Assembly: GCF_020595055.1 (NCBI RefSeq)
Contig: NZ_JAJDOO010000003.1
Coordinates: 220,639 to 284,638 of the forward strand
Length of the DNA: 64,000 bases
Direction: 5' to 3'
Source: Desulfosporosinus shakirovi
Lineage (GTDB): Bacteria > Bacillota > Desulfitobacteriia > Desulfitobacteriales > Desulfitobacteriaceae
Position numbers and translations under genes: made by a program. The notes under the pieces are model-generated. The model made no database searches and was not told the origin of the DNA. It saw only the letters and a list, made by a program, of their open reading frames with translations. Positions 1 to 9,490 of this stretch are shown piece after piece; position 1 is the stretch's first letter; each line of letters starts with the position of its first letter.

Positions 1-332
1 TTTAATTCTCGGTAAAGAGTCATTACATTCAAATCTCGGTCTGGGAACATATACTTAAATTCGTCGATTAAAATCTCATTATCTTCAACAGCTTTTGTCC
101 TTGCTTCAGCGAACATAGTTCTTGGGCTTAATGAAGCCGGACATACCGCCTCACACAAACCACAGAGAGAGCATGCATAGGCCTCCTCAACAGTGGGTTG
201 ACGCATGGCAATGCTGACTAGATCTTCACCAATTTGCTCCAACATTGGACATTCAGCAATGCATTGTCCGCAATTAAGACAATTGTCACCAATTTCTTGA
301 CAGGCATTATTCAATTTCTGAGAAGAACTCAT
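1..332 (-). CDS. Fe-S electron-transfer protein, CCG family (5' part, cut by window edge)
   Basis: Reading the minus strand from an ATG at 332 gives about 110 open codons that run off the window. GGGAG lies 6 bases before the ATG. The visible part has two [4Fe-4S] motifs, CLNCGQCIAEC and CSLCGLCEAVCP, followed by SLSPRTMFAEARTKAVE and a 'MFPDRD' segment. It is clearly paralogous to the protein at 3640-4791, which has the same order CxxCxxCxxxC, CALCGKCEAVC, SPFRMFGQRR, LFPDRG. By that homology the missing part should carry the two CCG domains of HdrD/GlpC-like proteins. The likely role is electron transfer to or from a partner oxidoreductase, but the partner is not visible. Confidence 0.85.
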   Translation of the reverse strand, partial: MSSSQKLNNACQEIGDNCLNCGQCIAECPMLEQIGEDLVSIAMRQPTVEEAYACSLCGLCEAVCPASLSPRTMFAEARTKAVEDNEILIDEFKYMFPDRDLNVMTLYREL

Positions 333-407
333 ACATGTCTCCCTTCTATCATTTCTTAATTAGCTATGCTTTTCTCCTGAAAGGCTTTCTTATGCGTTAT
401 GAGTGAA

Positions 408-430
408 CTCGTTCAACCAAAGCTGAACAT
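408..430 (-). repeat. REP-like hairpin element, copy 1
   Basis: Read on the minus strand the core is ATGTTCAG-CTTTGG-TTGAACGAG, a small stem-loop. Close relatives occur at 48067-48112 and 56207-56251 in the opposite orientation. Surrounding bases up to about 495 add further short inverted repeats (CTTCAG/CTGAAG, CCCCAC/GTGGGG), so the structured block fills most of the gap between the flanking genes. Confidence 0.5.
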
Positions 431-511
431 CTGGTCTTCAGATTGGGACTCTACCCCACCTGAAGTTTTACGAAGAACCATATAGTGGGGCTCTTAAAAA
501 CCGGATCATCG

Positions 512-1357
512 TCAGACGGTTTCTCTCACAGGGGGTAAAGCGTGAGATTTCAGGCCTAAATCATCTAAAAGACTAATCGTTCTTAGCGGGACAATCACCT
601 CTGGGTCGTTCTTTGCTGCCAATGCTATACCTTGAAGAACTGGCAACTGACTTGCCAGGTCTACAGGGATATCCACATCAGGAACCATTTCTACATAACC
701 AAAAGGAATTTCATCTTTGGCAGCCTTAGTTACCAGCATATCTAATGCTGTGATTCCGTTTAGATTATAAAATACGTTATTGAAATTAAAGTTTGTCGTA
801 CAGGTTAAACCTACGAGAGAAAAACCGCCTTCCTGGCAGGCTGCTTCCACGAGGGAAGCCCCAATGAGCGTGCCATCGCTTCCCCTAACTTCGCGGATAG
901 CGCCCTTTTGTCCGGATTCCGTGAGGCTAAGTTTCTCTAACTTGTTTAGCGCCTCTCGGAGAATATGGAGTTGCAATGTTGGTAAATCTCCACCGCTTAT
1001 GAGTACCGCATCTGCCAATCGTTCGTCTGACCCTGATTTGAGAATAAAATCCGTTGCATATTGCATGCAATCATCGAAGCTACCTCCCTGATCTGAGAAA
1101 ACCCCGGCAATTCTCAGCGGATATTTAACTTGGGTCAAAATGGAGTCAAGGTATGAGCGATCTCCATCTTGGTTATAACAAATCCAAATATCCTCTTCTT
1201 CGACAGAAAGACAAACATCAATGACGTCTAGAATACAGGCTTGATAAAACGCATTGGCTTCTTCGGGCGTAAGAATTCCTCCGCGAGCTTCAGTCAAACG
1301 GGTCTTACACACTCCGACTTTAGGCACCTTGGTAAAAACAATGATCGCTTTTTTCAT
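512..1357 (-). CDS. DUF2064 family glycosyltransferase/nucleotidyltransferase-like protein
   Basis: The 281-residue protein starts with the DUF2064 (TIGR04282) signature: a beta strand, FTKVPKVGVCKTRL at about residues 8-21, and later SGGDLPTL, the family's version of the nucleotide-sugar binding GxDxP loop. The fold is GT-A/CofC-like. Some relatives are named as arsenosugar-associated transferases, but the substrate here is unknown. The ATG at 1357 was chosen because GGAGG ends 8 bases upstream; a TTG at 1372 would include the ribosome site in the protein. The GNAT gene upstream stops one base before this start, so the two are co-transcribed and probably translationally coupled. At about 280 residues it is longer than many DUF2064 members. 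Confidence 0.8.
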   Translation of the reverse strand: MKKAIIVFTKVPKVGVCKTRLTEARGGILTPEEANAFYQACILDVIDVCLSVEEEDIWICYNQDGDRSYLDSILTQVKYPLRIAGVFSDQGGSFDDCMQYATDFILKSGSDERLADAVLISGGDLPTLQLHILREALNKLEKLSLTESGQKGAIREVRGSDGTLIGASLVEAACQEGGFSLVGLTCTTNFNFNNVFYNLNGITALDMLVTKAAKDEIPFGYVEMVPDVDIPVDLASQLPVLQGIALAAKNDPEVIVPLRTISLLDDLGLKSHALPPVRETV

Positions 1358-1358
1358 C

Positions 1359-1838
1359 TTAAATTCCTCCAATATATTTCATAGAGATTGGTTTGCAGTC
1401 CTCTTTGTCCGGACATTCACTGCATTGTTCTCTGTATGGCTCTGGTAATTCGAGAAAACTAAAGGCTTTAAACCCCATGTTTATATAAAAATCAGTTGCA
1501 TACCCTCTTGCTACCGTCGTAATGTGATAAGATTCCTGGGGTTCAAATTGCGATAGAAGATTTTTACAACATTCCCATGGATTCCGAACTATTTCTGTCA
1601 TAAGAAGTCGCCCTATTCCTTGACGGAGACTGTCTTGCTTAACCCCTAGTACCTCGAGAAAAAAACGTCTCTTTTCATACTCAACAACCTTGGCTCCTGC
1701 TACTACCCTTTCATTTTCTTTGACGATTACCTGATCTTCAATCTCACCGGGAAAACCCATCCCATACTCCATGAGAATTTCACTTAGCTCAAATTCATCC
1801 TGTGGTTCAGCAAAAAGTATCCTAGCTACCACAATCAT
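1359..1838 (-). CDS. GNAT family N-acetyltransferase with C-terminal Cys cluster
   Basis: The 159-residue protein has the GNAT acetyl-CoA loop RQGIGRLLM near residues 72-80 and a C-terminal 'YATDFYINMGFKAFSF' typical of the last GNAT strands. The tail carries CSECPDKEDC, a CxxCx5C cluster that is not part of the acetyltransferase core and could bind a metal. It is the first gene of a two-gene unit with the DUF2064 protein. The acceptor substrate cannot be deduced. Small-molecule or arsenical modification is possible but is only inferred from the neighbour. Confidence 0.8.
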   Translation of the reverse strand: MIVVARILFAEPQDEFELSEILMEYGMGFPGEIEDQVIVKENERVVAGAKVVEYEKRRFFLEVLGVKQDSLRQGIGRLLMTEIVRNPWECCKNLLSQFEPQESYHITTVARGYATDFYINMGFKAFSFLELPEPYREQCSECPDKEDCKPISMKYIGGI

Positions 1839-2117
1839 CTCCTACTTTCGTACCCCAGTAATTTTTTTGTCATAGTTGAAACAGCAAAATTAAGCGCTAA
1901 GACTTATAACTTTGGTAATACGCAAGAATTATGCCAACCCGAAAATCTGCGTAATTCGACCATCCATGGCCGTATTTTAGACTTTTCAGCGTCTTACGTT
2001 TTCTTAATTTAAGTTTCATTTTGGGGTTTTTTTTCATTTTGAGACTACTTAGGCTTACTGAAAATCAGACAATGTTTAACCCATATTCTAATTTTTTTGT
2101 ACCATGGGACATTTAAC

Positions 2118-2166
2118 ATTAGAAAAAACCTCCCGAATTAATATAAACAGGGAGGTTTTTTCTAAT
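2118..2166. terminator. Bidirectional rho-independent terminator after trigger factor
   Basis: A perfect 17-bp inverted repeat (ATTAGAAAAAACCTCCC and its complement) surrounds a 15-base loop. The U-rich arm gives a good terminator on the minus strand just downstream of tig, and also works on the plus strand. Confidence 0.9.
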
Positions 2167-2179
2167 GGGACGATTCCTG

Positions 2180-3535
2180 TCATTTTACTATTGTTGCGCA
2201 CTCACCAGCATCCCCTTTGAGGATTTGAGTAGCCCTCTCTTCTTCGGCAATCGAAATAACTGCATGATCCATCAAATATTGGGCCGCTTTATCCGCTTTT
2301 AAATCAAACAACACTTTCTCAACTAGTGGACCTAGGTTCTCTCTTGCATTTTCTTTATCCATGCCGATGCTAGTAGCAAAGGACTCAAGACCGTAATTTA
2401 ATTCCTCCTCATTGACCTCAAAACCCCTTTCTTCAATAAGCTTTTCAAATATATATCTTGATTTGGTTAAGAATTTGGCGTCTTCCCACATTTGCTTTTT
2501 GAGGATCGCTAGGTTGCTATTAGTCATTTGAAGATACTGCTCTACGCTTCCTCCTTGGGATGCCAATTCATTGGAGAACTGTTCAAGCATCATATGGGCC
2601 TGCTCCATTATTACGGATTCGGGAACGAAGAACACACACGTATCCATTAACTTTTTAATGACAGCCTGTTTTTGCTCATTTGAAGAACGCTGGTAAGCCA
2701 TTTCAAGCAGCTCTTTTTTAGTCTCTAAACGCAATTCCTCCAGGTTATTCACGTTTCCTATTTCCTGAGCAAATTGGTCGTTTAGTTCTCTAATTTGAAT
2801 GTTTTCGATTTTTTTAACAAGTACTTTGAATAGAGCCTTTTTACCTGCCAATTGTGGCACTTGATATTCCTTAGGGAAGCTAATTTCAACATTTAACTTA
2901 TCGCCTTTTTTCACACCTAGTAGTTTATCCTCGAAACCGGGAAATAAAATGTCCGAACCAAGAACTAGTTTGAAATCTTCTTGGCTATCAATATCGGAAT
3001 CGCTGTCTTCTACTGTACACTTATAATCGAAAGTTACTGTATCTCCAAGAACAGCAGGTTCAGTCGGTTTATCGATTACTATTTTATTTTTCGAACGTAA
3101 GGCTTGCAAATACTTCTCGATATCTTTTTCAGTCACTTCATTAATCTTTGGCACCGATATCTCCAATCCTTCAAGCTTTCCAAGGATAACTTCAGGTTTA
3201 ACTGGCACACGAACCTTGACATTAATCGGTTCTCCTTTTAGGATGTAACCCACTTCAATATCGGGTTCACCAATTGGTTTTAGCTCCAAGTGCTTAATAG
3301 CAGCATAATATTCATCAGGCACAACAAAATCAATGGCATCTGCAAGAAAGATTTCCGGTCCAAATTTTGATTCTAACATTGCTCGAGGTGCACTCCCCTG
3401 GCGAAAACCAGGGATATTGTAGTTCTTAGCATTTTTTTTGTAGGATTTTTCAATACTTTTTTCAAATTTTTCTGCTTCAATTACAAAATCGAAGTAAGCT
3501 TCACTGTTTTCCGTCTTTTCTAAAGTTGCATTCAT
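2180..3535 (-). CDS. tig: Trigger factor, ribosome-associated chaperone
   Basis: The 451-residue protein has the N-terminal ribosome-docking motif GFRQGSAP at residues 43-50 (family GFRxGxxP), a central FKBP-type PPIase domain starting around 'LGDTVTFDYKC' (about residues 160-245), and a long helical C-terminal domain. It binds nascent chains at the ribosome exit tunnel and assists early folding. Length and domain order are normal. AAGGAG lies 9 bases before the ATG. In this group tig usually precedes clpP-clpX; here it stands alone with its own terminator, so it may be a second copy or a relocated one. The window alone cannot tell. Confidence 0.95.
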   Translation of the reverse strand: MNATLEKTENSEAYFDFVIEAEKFEKSIEKSYKKNAKNYNIPGFRQGSAPRAMLESKFGPEIFLADAIDFVVPDEYYAAIKHLELKPIGEPDIEVGYILKGEPINVKVRVPVKPEVILGKLEGLEISVPKINEVTEKDIEKYLQALRSKNKIVIDKPTEPAVLGDTVTFDYKCTVEDSDSDIDSQEDFKLVLGSDILFPGFEDKLLGVKKGDKLNVEISFPKEYQVPQLAGKKALFKVLVKKIENIQIRELNDQFAQEIGNVNNLEELRLETKKELLEMAYQRSSNEQKQAVIKKLMDTCVFFVPESVIMEQAHMMLEQFSNELASQGGSVEQYLQMTNSNLAILKKQMWEDAKFLTKSRYIFEKLIEERGFEVNEEELNYGLESFATSIGMDKENARENLGPLVEKVLFDLKADKAAQYLMDHAVISIAEEERATQILKGDAGECATIVK

Positions 3536-3639
3536 GAGTTCCTACTCCTTCTAATTAATAATTATGATGCGGGTTACAACCCTAATCCAATTTACTTATT
3601 CACTCTTTTATGCCTAAAAGTGCATAAACTAACCATCCC

Positions 3640-4791
3640 TTATACCGGATCTTCATATAGTTTTAGATAAAGCTCATATCCTTCCTCTCCCTCAAACATC
3701 GCAGCAGCCTTTCCTTTGACTTCTTCATAGTTCTCTTCGAAGCCAAGTAAGATATTAAGTGCATGACGCACCTTAATTTTACTCTCGGCAATATTCCCAA
3801 AATTAAGTACGCAAGCATGACAGTAGGCCAATAAAACATCTGCTCCGGCCTCTTTTGCTTCCTCTAAATTCTGCTCTTCATGCTCTGTGGACCATTCCGG
3901 TCGAAAATGGCCGAGTTGACCGCTACTTCCACAGCAAACAGAATCTCTACCTTGATGTTTCATTTCGACTCTCTGATAACCTAACTGATCCAGTGCCTCC
4001 CCGACCTGCTTCCCGTATACTCCTTCAAATCGATCAGGACAGGAATCATGAATAGCATATACTTCAGAGCTTTGCTTTGGAATAAATTCGTCTTGTAAAG
4101 CTTCGTAGACTGTTATGATTTCTATATCCTGAAAGGCCGCTTCTTTTTTAAATTGGTAATAGCAATTTGGGCAAGCAATGACAAGGCACTTTACCCCTAA
4201 CAGGCGTGCCTTTTCTCTTAAGTCTGCTTTAATCTTATCTCCTCTTTCGGGAAGACCGATATGATACATTGGAATTCCACAACAATCAGCCAAGAACAAA
4301 GGACTATCATTTTTCTGGGCTAAAGTCTTGTAAACCTTTTTGGTCAATTCAGGGGAATAAGTCAACATGGTACACCCGGGTAAAAAGGCCGTATCTGCTG
4401 GCAAGGAGTAGTTAAGCTCAGAATAATCAATTCTATAGTAATCCCTGAAAATGCTCATTACCGTAACTCCCCGGTCTGGGAAAAGGTATTTGTATTCATC
4501 GAGGTCAATTTCACCATTTTTAACAGCCTCCACTCGTCGTTGCCCAAACATCCGAAAGGGGCTCAATCCGACTGTGCAGACAGCCTCACATTTACCGCAG
4601 AGAGCACACCCATAGGCCTCATAAAATTCAACACCTCTTGCTGCAATACTCCCTGGTGACATGTCAAGCTCTGATAAGATGCGGCAACTTTCAGCACATT
4701 CCCCGCAACTCACACATAATTCAGCAATCTCTTTTTCCCAGTTCTTCTTTTCCTGCTTCAATTGAAATCTCACCTTCGATTTCTCTTGCAA
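3640..4791 (-). CDS. Fe-S electron-transfer protein with two CCG domains (HdrD/GlpC-like)
   Basis: Two [4Fe-4S] motifs lie at C26-C36 and C62-C72 (CVSCGECAESC, CALCGKCEAVC). Two CCG domains follow: LPGCTMLTYSPE with ADCCGIP, and HDSCPDRF with SVCCGSSGQLG. This matches heterodisulfide reductase subunit D-like and glycolate/glycerol-3-P oxidase Fe-S subunits. It probably moves electrons between a cytoplasmic dehydrogenase and a thiol/disulfide or quinone-linked partner. The start is uncertain: TTG at 4791 has a weak ribosome site, while TTG at 4761 has AGGTGAG at good spacing and still precedes both clusters. It is paralogous to the gene cut by the left window edge. Confidence 0.88.
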   Translation of the reverse strand: MQEKSKVRFQLKQEKKNWEKEIAELCVSCGECAESCRILSELDMSPGSIAARGVEFYEAYGCALCGKCEAVCTVGLSPFRMFGQRRVEAVKNGEIDLDEYKYLFPDRGVTVMSIFRDYYRIDYSELNYSLPADTAFLPGCTMLTYSPELTKKVYKTLAQKNDSPLFLADCCGIPMYHIGLPERGDKIKADLREKARLLGVKCLVIACPNCYYQFKKEAAFQDIEIITVYEALQDEFIPKQSSEVYAIHDSCPDRFEGVYGKQVGEALDQLGYQRVEMKHQGRDSVCCGSSGQLGHFRPEWSTEHEEQNLEEAKEAGADVLLAYCHACVLNFGNIAESKIKVRHALNILLGFEENYEEVKGKAAAMFEGEEGYELYLKLYEDPV

Positions 4792-4932
4792 TCAAGCTCT
4801 TTCGTAATTAGTGGACCAAACGGATGAAGCCACTCCATAGTGGCTGTTATTGGCAAATTGTTTCGCTTTAATTAATCATTAACTGTCCAAGAATATATTT
4901 CTTATGCATGACAGAGCATTTCAATTCACCTT

Positions 4933-6087
4933 CTAAAGTTCGGCCGCCAACTTATCCAACCTTACGGATAAGCTAGCCATCTCTTCAATACTGGCATTGA
5001 CCTCTTCACTGGCCGCTGCCATTTCTCCAATAGATTGCAGTACTACTTCTGAAGATTCGGTAGTATTCCCCACAGAGTTTTGAATTTGTTTCGTAAGGTC
5101 CCTAATCTTTACCACCGTCTTTCGAGATTCTTCGGATAGTTTTCTAATTTCTTCTGCTACAACTCCGAATCCCCTTCCCGAATCGCCAGCTCTGGCTGCC
5201 TCGATAGCAGCATTCAGCCCCAGCATATTGGTCTGATCAGCAATCTCTTTAATGAAGCTCATGACTTGATCAATATTGTCCGTTAAAACTTTTACGTTCT
5301 GGACTTCTGTATTCAAGTGACTTTGGTTCCGATTAATCTCGGTGGCCGACGCCGTGATCTCCTGCATGGCGGCAGATACTCCAGTCAATCCCTCGCCTTG
5401 CTTTTTGGACATTTCTTTAAGATTGGTTGCCAGCTGACGGGGCAGGATTAACCCTAAAGAAGCGATGGCCTCACCCGTATCCTCATCAAACATAGGGGTA
5501 CACGTGACTAAAGACGGGATTCCATAATATGATTTATCGATTTCAGTCACAAATTCTCTGCCTGTTTTCACCGCTTGAAGTGCAAGCTCGTCAGCCGGCT
5601 CTTCTATCCGTATTTTTTGAATATCAAATTTTCGGGATCCTTGCTTATGCCGGTACACTTTTTTATCATTAATAAACATCACGCCGCCTTCAGGCAAGAG
5701 ATTGGCCAGAATCGGAGCGTAATACTTAAAAGAGCTGGCAAGTGGATGCCTGCGTGGCAAGGCGAAAGCCCAGGTTCCTTCGACATTGGAGTCATCATCG
5801 GCCCAGATCGGACCGCTGACAAACATCACTCTCACACCATAGACACTGGCATCATATTTAATAACCTCTACCTCTCTATTTTTCAACGCTCGGTCGGCCG
5901 CCCCCCCAGCCTTGATCGGATCCCCCACATTCACATTCAACGCCTCAAATTTTTCAGAAACTCGGTAGGTTACTTTTTCTAAATCACTCAGAAAGAAAAC
6001 AGCCCCTTCCGAATACGTTGTAATCACAAAAGAAAAGAGAGCTTTTATTAATTCCGTTTCTCTGGCATGAACTCTAATTTGTTCCAT
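4933..6087 (-). CDS. Soluble methyl-accepting chemotaxis protein
   Basis: The 384-residue protein has a C-terminal MCP signalling hairpin, with the almost invariant [20 protein letters not shown] followed by [14 protein letters not shown]. Its roughly 200-residue N-terminal sensor has no transmembrane helix, so it should act in the cytoplasm. The sensor contains a '[16 protein letters not shown]' segment suggestive of a ligand domain, but no named domain is certain. The ATG at 6087 is preceded by GGAGGG at 6 bases; an upstream start would put that site inside the gene. It would signal to CheA/CheW encoded elsewhere. The C-terminal methylation helix is short compared with classical receptors. 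Confidence 0.88.
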   Translation of the reverse strand: MEQIRVHARETELIKALFSFVITTYSEGAVFFLSDLEKVTYRVSEKFEALNVNVGDPIKAGGAADRALKNREVEVIKYDASVYGVRVMFVSGPIWADDDSNVEGTWAFALPRRHPLASSFKYYAPILANLLPEGGVMFINDKKVYRHKQGSRKFDIQKIRIEEPADELALQAVKTGREFVTEIDKSYYGIPSLVTCTPMFDEDTGEAIASLGLILPRQLATNLKEMSKKQGEGLTGVSAAMQEITASATEINRNQSHLNTEVQNVKVLTDNIDQVMSFIKEIADQTNMLGLNAAIEAARAGDSGRGFGVVAEEIRKLSEESRKTVVKIRDLTKQIQNSVGNTTESSEVVLQSIGEMAAASEEVNASIEEMASLSVRLDKLAAEL

Positions 6088-6942
6088 ACTTTTCCCTCCA
6101 TTAACGGCCATCTTGACCAAATTACCGGCAACTTCTTCAATGGACTAACTGCAGAACTTAGAAAAGGCAAATATAAAACCTCTGAAAATTCTATTTTCGA
6201 CAGACTTTGACCCTTGTCCACAACCCTCTTTTCCTTGTGACACAGATCTGCTTTCCTATGCCATTGATATGTCAGATATTTATTGCAATAAACATGCCAA
6301 CTTTAATGACCAACTCCGCTTTGGCTATATTCCTGGGTTATTCAATTCTTTCCCTCAATTATGATGGTGAGTTCAATCTCTTTTTGAGATTTTATTGATA
6401 TTTTTCCTTGCAAATAATTCAAATTTATTCCTAAATGAGCTTACCTTATGCCTATTTCTCTTTTGCGACAAAATTCCTTTTTTAGAATTGTCATGATTAC
6501 AGAACATTTCTTTGCTCATACATGGGACTGTTTATCGGCCGGTCTCTCGGACACAACAAAAATCCTTCTCATGACAATGAAAAATGCCCGCATGAGAGAC
6601 AACACTGTACTTAGATGTTTTAAACGTCAAATTCTTATAAAAAAAGCACCTGCCTTAATTCAGCAGATGCGATTAAAAGTAGAATATATACAGATGGCGT
6701 CGGATACCATGAGAACTATTAGAAACATCAATTGCAAAGCGTCGGTTAACCCTCAATAGTCTTGAGGTAATTATCTCAATCCTAATGTTTATTGGTATGT
6801 GCAGAGTTTTTGACACTTGATTCGTTATCATTTGGTCAAGCCCTTTGTCAGATAAGGACACATACGAGTATCAACCTCCCATATTTTTACGACTTTTATT
6901 GAGCAACTCTCTAAAAGTTATGTTTCTGACGAAGATTATAAT
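6088..6942. other. Non-coding gap of about 850 bases
   Basis: Open frames here are short, lack ribosome sites and resemble no family known to me. The only clear signal is the hairpin at 6634-6670. I see no riboswitch or RNA gene. Confidence 0.5.
6634..6670 (-). terminator. Rho-independent terminator
   Basis: On the minus strand an 8-bp stem (GCATCTGC with GCAGGTGC, one G-U pair) is followed by seven T. It lies about 270 bases downstream of the DMT transporter gene, the nearest minus-strand gene it could serve. Confidence 0.6.
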
Positions 6943-7857
6943 TCACAACGATTCCAGAATGACCTTGTTTTTCTTTATACTCCCGATGATGATTCCCACG
7001 GTAGTGAAAATAAGGGCCAGAATATGTATCCAACCAATTGTCTCATTTAAAAAGACGACACCACCGATCATGCCCGCAAAAGGCATACCGTTTAAAAACA
7101 TAGCCGTTCTGTTGGCACCCAAATGTTTAATACCATCATTCCAGCCCAATGTCCCTAAGGCTGTAGCTCCCCAGGCTGATAATAATAAGATAAGTACAGC
7201 CGTTGAAGATAAATGAATCTGTCCATAAACCGAAGGCCCAAAGGAAGCCAGCGTTCCGATATTTAACAATACCCCTCCTATTAAGGTGGAATAGGCGGTC
7301 ACTACTAAGGTTGGAATCGTCGTTTCCAACAATTTTTTTATAAGCAACCCCCCAATGACATAGGTCAACATGGCTAATAACATAATGACATCTCCGATTA
7401 ACGAAAATTCGAAAGAGCCATCTGGGGATTTCGAGAATACTACCAAAACAACCCCTGCAAATCCTAATAGAATTCCAAGCCCTAAATTCCTTGTAAATTT
7501 TTCGTTTACAAAGATGGATGCCAACAGAGCAGTTGTCAGAGGATTTAAGCCGAGAATAAGGGAAGCATTTGTGGATGATGTCACAGAAACTCCATAGCCC
7601 AGAAGCAACTGATGTATGCAAACAGAGATTAATCCAATCCCAAAAAGCAATCCCCACTGTTGTTTAGTTGGATTATACAATCCGTATTTTTTAAAAACAA
7701 AAGCTAACAAGAAAATTCCCGCAAGGGGCATTCGTATTGCGCCTACCAATATTGGCGACATCTGCTGTGTTAGGAACTTAATCATTACGACATTCAAACC
7801 CCATGACATGACAACTAGCACCAATGTCAGATAAATTAGCTTCTTTCCTGTCGGCAT
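6943..7857 (-). CDS. DMT superfamily transporter with two EamA domains
   Basis: The 304-residue protein is very hydrophobic, with about ten predicted membrane helices in two EamA repeats. EamA features include 'MSWGLNVVMIKFL' near the N-terminus, 'NASLILGLNPLTTALLASI' closing the first repeat and 'NGMPFAGMIGGVVFLNE' in the second. Such proteins export amino acids or metabolites through the cytoplasmic membrane; the substrate is not readable. The ATG at 7857 is chosen because GGAG lies 9 bases upstream; the ATG at 7872 has its AAAGG too close. It is transcribed alone. A TATAAT on the minus strand about 80 bases upstream may be its -10. Confidence 0.85.
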   Translation of the reverse strand: MPTGKKLIYLTLVLVVMSWGLNVVMIKFLTQQMSPILVGAIRMPLAGIFLLAFVFKKYGLYNPTKQQWGLLFGIGLISVCIHQLLLGYGVSVTSSTNASLILGLNPLTTALLASIFVNEKFTRNLGLGILLGFAGVVLVVFSKSPDGSFEFSLIGDVIMLLAMLTYVIGGLLIKKLLETTIPTLVVTAYSTLIGGVLLNIGTLASFGPSVYGQIHLSSTAVLILLLSAWGATALGTLGWNDGIKHLGANRTAMFLNGMPFAGMIGGVVFLNETIGWIHILALIFTTVGIIIGSIKKNKVILESL

Positions 7858-7979
7858 TGTGATTATCTCCATCCTTTATGTAACTTCAACATGCAGCGTC
7901 CAATCTTTTTGGTCTCCTGCTCTAGCATTATAATAGCACTTCTCTGCCTGGATATCTCTCATGAATTGCAGAAAGAAAT

Positions 7980-7999
7980 GCGAGGTAACGTTGCCTCGC
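7980..7999. repeat. 20-bp near-perfect palindrome
   Basis: GCGAGGTAACGTTGCCTCGC pairs with itself except for one central pair. It lies between the DMT gene and the OYE remnant. It may be an operator or a weak hairpin; no T tract follows. Confidence 0.35.
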
Positions 8000-8052
8000 G
8001 GATTTTGGACAACGCACAATAATCCCGCTTATCATGAGCGAGATTATTGGTA

Positions 8053-8203
8053 GCCGTGGGCAGAACGGATCTCCACTCCGTCAAAACCTGCTTCCTTTAC
8101 ACGGCGGGCAGCATCCTGAAAGGCTGGACGATACCGGTAATTTCCTGTAGGGTAAGCTCTTTAGGGGTATTTCCATTCCAAGGATGGGGAACTGACTACA
8201 ACG
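8053..8203 (-). pseudogene. Remnant of an old yellow enzyme family NADH:flavin oxidoreductase
   Basis: On the minus strand two adjoining frames read NTPKELTLQEITGIVQPF and then QDAARRVKEAGFDGVEI-RSAHGYQ, followed by a stop. This is the conserved segment of OYE/2,4-dienoyl-CoA reductase-type barrels (ELT.EEI..I...F..AA.RAKEAGFDGVEIH.AHGYL). A frameshift lies near 8115, and everything before and after is missing. About 45 codons remain directly downstream of the aldo/keto reductase stop. It is too short to fold; I read it as a deletion scar. Confidence 0.75.
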
Positions 8204-8206
8204 GGA

Positions 8207-9331
8207 TTAATGTGAATGAGTGGTGTTCATTAATTCAGTATGAACCGTTTTTAATAATTCTGGAATTTCTAAAGTCTGTGGGCAATTTTCTGTGCAAATT
8301 CCACAAGACACACATTGATCCCCACCACTACCAGCAGGTACCAAATTACTTTGATAGACAATTGCGTCTATGACATGTGATTTCATAAGCTGTTGACTGT
8401 TATATAGCTTAAATATTTCAGGAATTGCTACCCCTTGTGGACAGGGCATACAGTATCTGCAGCCGGTACAGCCAATGCTGTTTTTGGCTTCATAAGCCTC
8501 ACGAATCTTTTCAATCAAATTCAAGTCCTCTTCTGACATAACATTTGGAGCAGCATCTTCAAAAATTCTCAGATTATCCTTTAATTGCTGCATAGTGCTT
8601 GTACCGCTCAAAATTACGGATACTTCCGGCATGTTGTAAAGCCACCTAAAACACCATTCTACCAAAGAGCGCTTTTCCGGATATAGATTAATTAAATCCT
8701 GTGCTTCCTTTGGAACAGTATTTAGGATATAACCCCCTCTAAGCGGTTCCATTATAACTGTAGCTAAGCCTTTATTTGCAGCATAAATTAGACCTTCAAG
8801 ACCCACTTGTTGTTTCACATCCAGTATATTAAGCTGAATTTGAGCCATCTCCCATTCATAGCTGTCAACGATTTCTTTGAATGCCTCAAAGGTATTGTGA
8901 ATAGAAAAAGCTTTATGAGCTATTTTCCCCTTTTCAATCATTTTATCTAAGAAACTCAGACCATCAAATTTCTTAACCTTCTCCCAATGACCATGATTCA
9001 TATTATGCAGAAGATACACATCAATATGATCTGTTCCAAGTCGTATTAACTCTTCATCCAGATACTTTTCGAAGTCTTCATATTTATCGATATTCCAAAT
9101 AGGGCTTTTGGTCGCTAAATAAATTTTATTTCTATAGCCATCTTTTAAAGCTTTTCCTGTTATGATCTCGCTATCTTTGTAAACAAATGCTGTATCAAGG
9201 TAATTCACTCCATTATCAATAGCGTAACGTACCATTTCAATAGCTTCTTTTTCATCAGAAGGAAACCGCATACAACCAAGTCCAAATCTAGATACTTTCA
9301 TCCCTGTTTTCCCATATTGTACGTATTCCAT
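8207..9331 (-). CDS. Aldo/keto reductase with C-terminal 2x[4Fe-4S] domain
   Basis: Residues 1-270 form an AKR barrel with the catalytic tetrad visible as D46, Y51, K75 and H109. A ferredoxin-like tail follows with C288/C291/C294/C297 (CTGCRYCMPC) and C340/C343/C346/C350 (CVSCGICTENC). AKRs with this tail are common in anaerobic Firmicutes; they are thought to reduce carbonyl compounds with NAD(P)H or electrons relayed through the clusters. The natural substrate is unknown. The gene is monocistronic, and a MerR-type promoter lies upstream at 9491-9521. The length of 374 residues is normal for this subfamily. Confidence 0.9.
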   Translation of the reverse strand: MEYVQYGKTGMKVSRFGLGCMRFPSDEKEAIEMVRYAIDNGVNYLDTAFVYKDSEIITGKALKDGYRNKIYLATKSPIWNIDKYEDFEKYLDEELIRLGTDHIDVYLLHNMNHGHWEKVKKFDGLSFLDKMIEKGKIAHKAFSIHNTFEAFKEIVDSYEWEMAQIQLNILDVKQQVGLEGLIYAANKGLATVIMEPLRGGYILNTVPKEAQDLINLYPEKRSLVEWCFRWLYNMPEVSVILSGTSTMQQLKDNLRIFEDAAPNVMSEEDLNLIEKIREAYEAKNSIGCTGCRYCMPCPQGVAIPEIFKLYNSQQLMKSHVIDAIVYQSNLVPAGSGGDQCVSCGICTENCPQTLEIPELLKTVHTELMNTTHSH

Positions 9332-9490
9332 ATTTTCAACTTCTTTCCATTTTTGTTTATTCCTTTTGAAAATTATCTTCCGTCATATCCTGACCAAGTA
9401 TGCAAGACATGCTTTGCACATCATGTCATTTTTCCTTTTAGTATATCTCCACTTTCCCAGAATTTTAAAAAATCCTGTTAAGCTAGTTTG

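Noticed and set aside
6720..6760. GCAAAGCGTCGG resembling a cyclic-di-GMP riboswitch fragment
   Set aside because: Orientation and surrounding sequence do not match the GEMM consensus on either strand.
6088..6942. Several 60-100 codon frames between the MCP and DMT genes
   Set aside because: No ribosome sites, no family resemblance and mutually overlapping frames.
7136..7657. 173-codon minus-strand open frame inside the DMT transporter gene
   Set aside because: It overlaps the EamA gene in another frame; the EamA frame has clear family motifs and this one has none.
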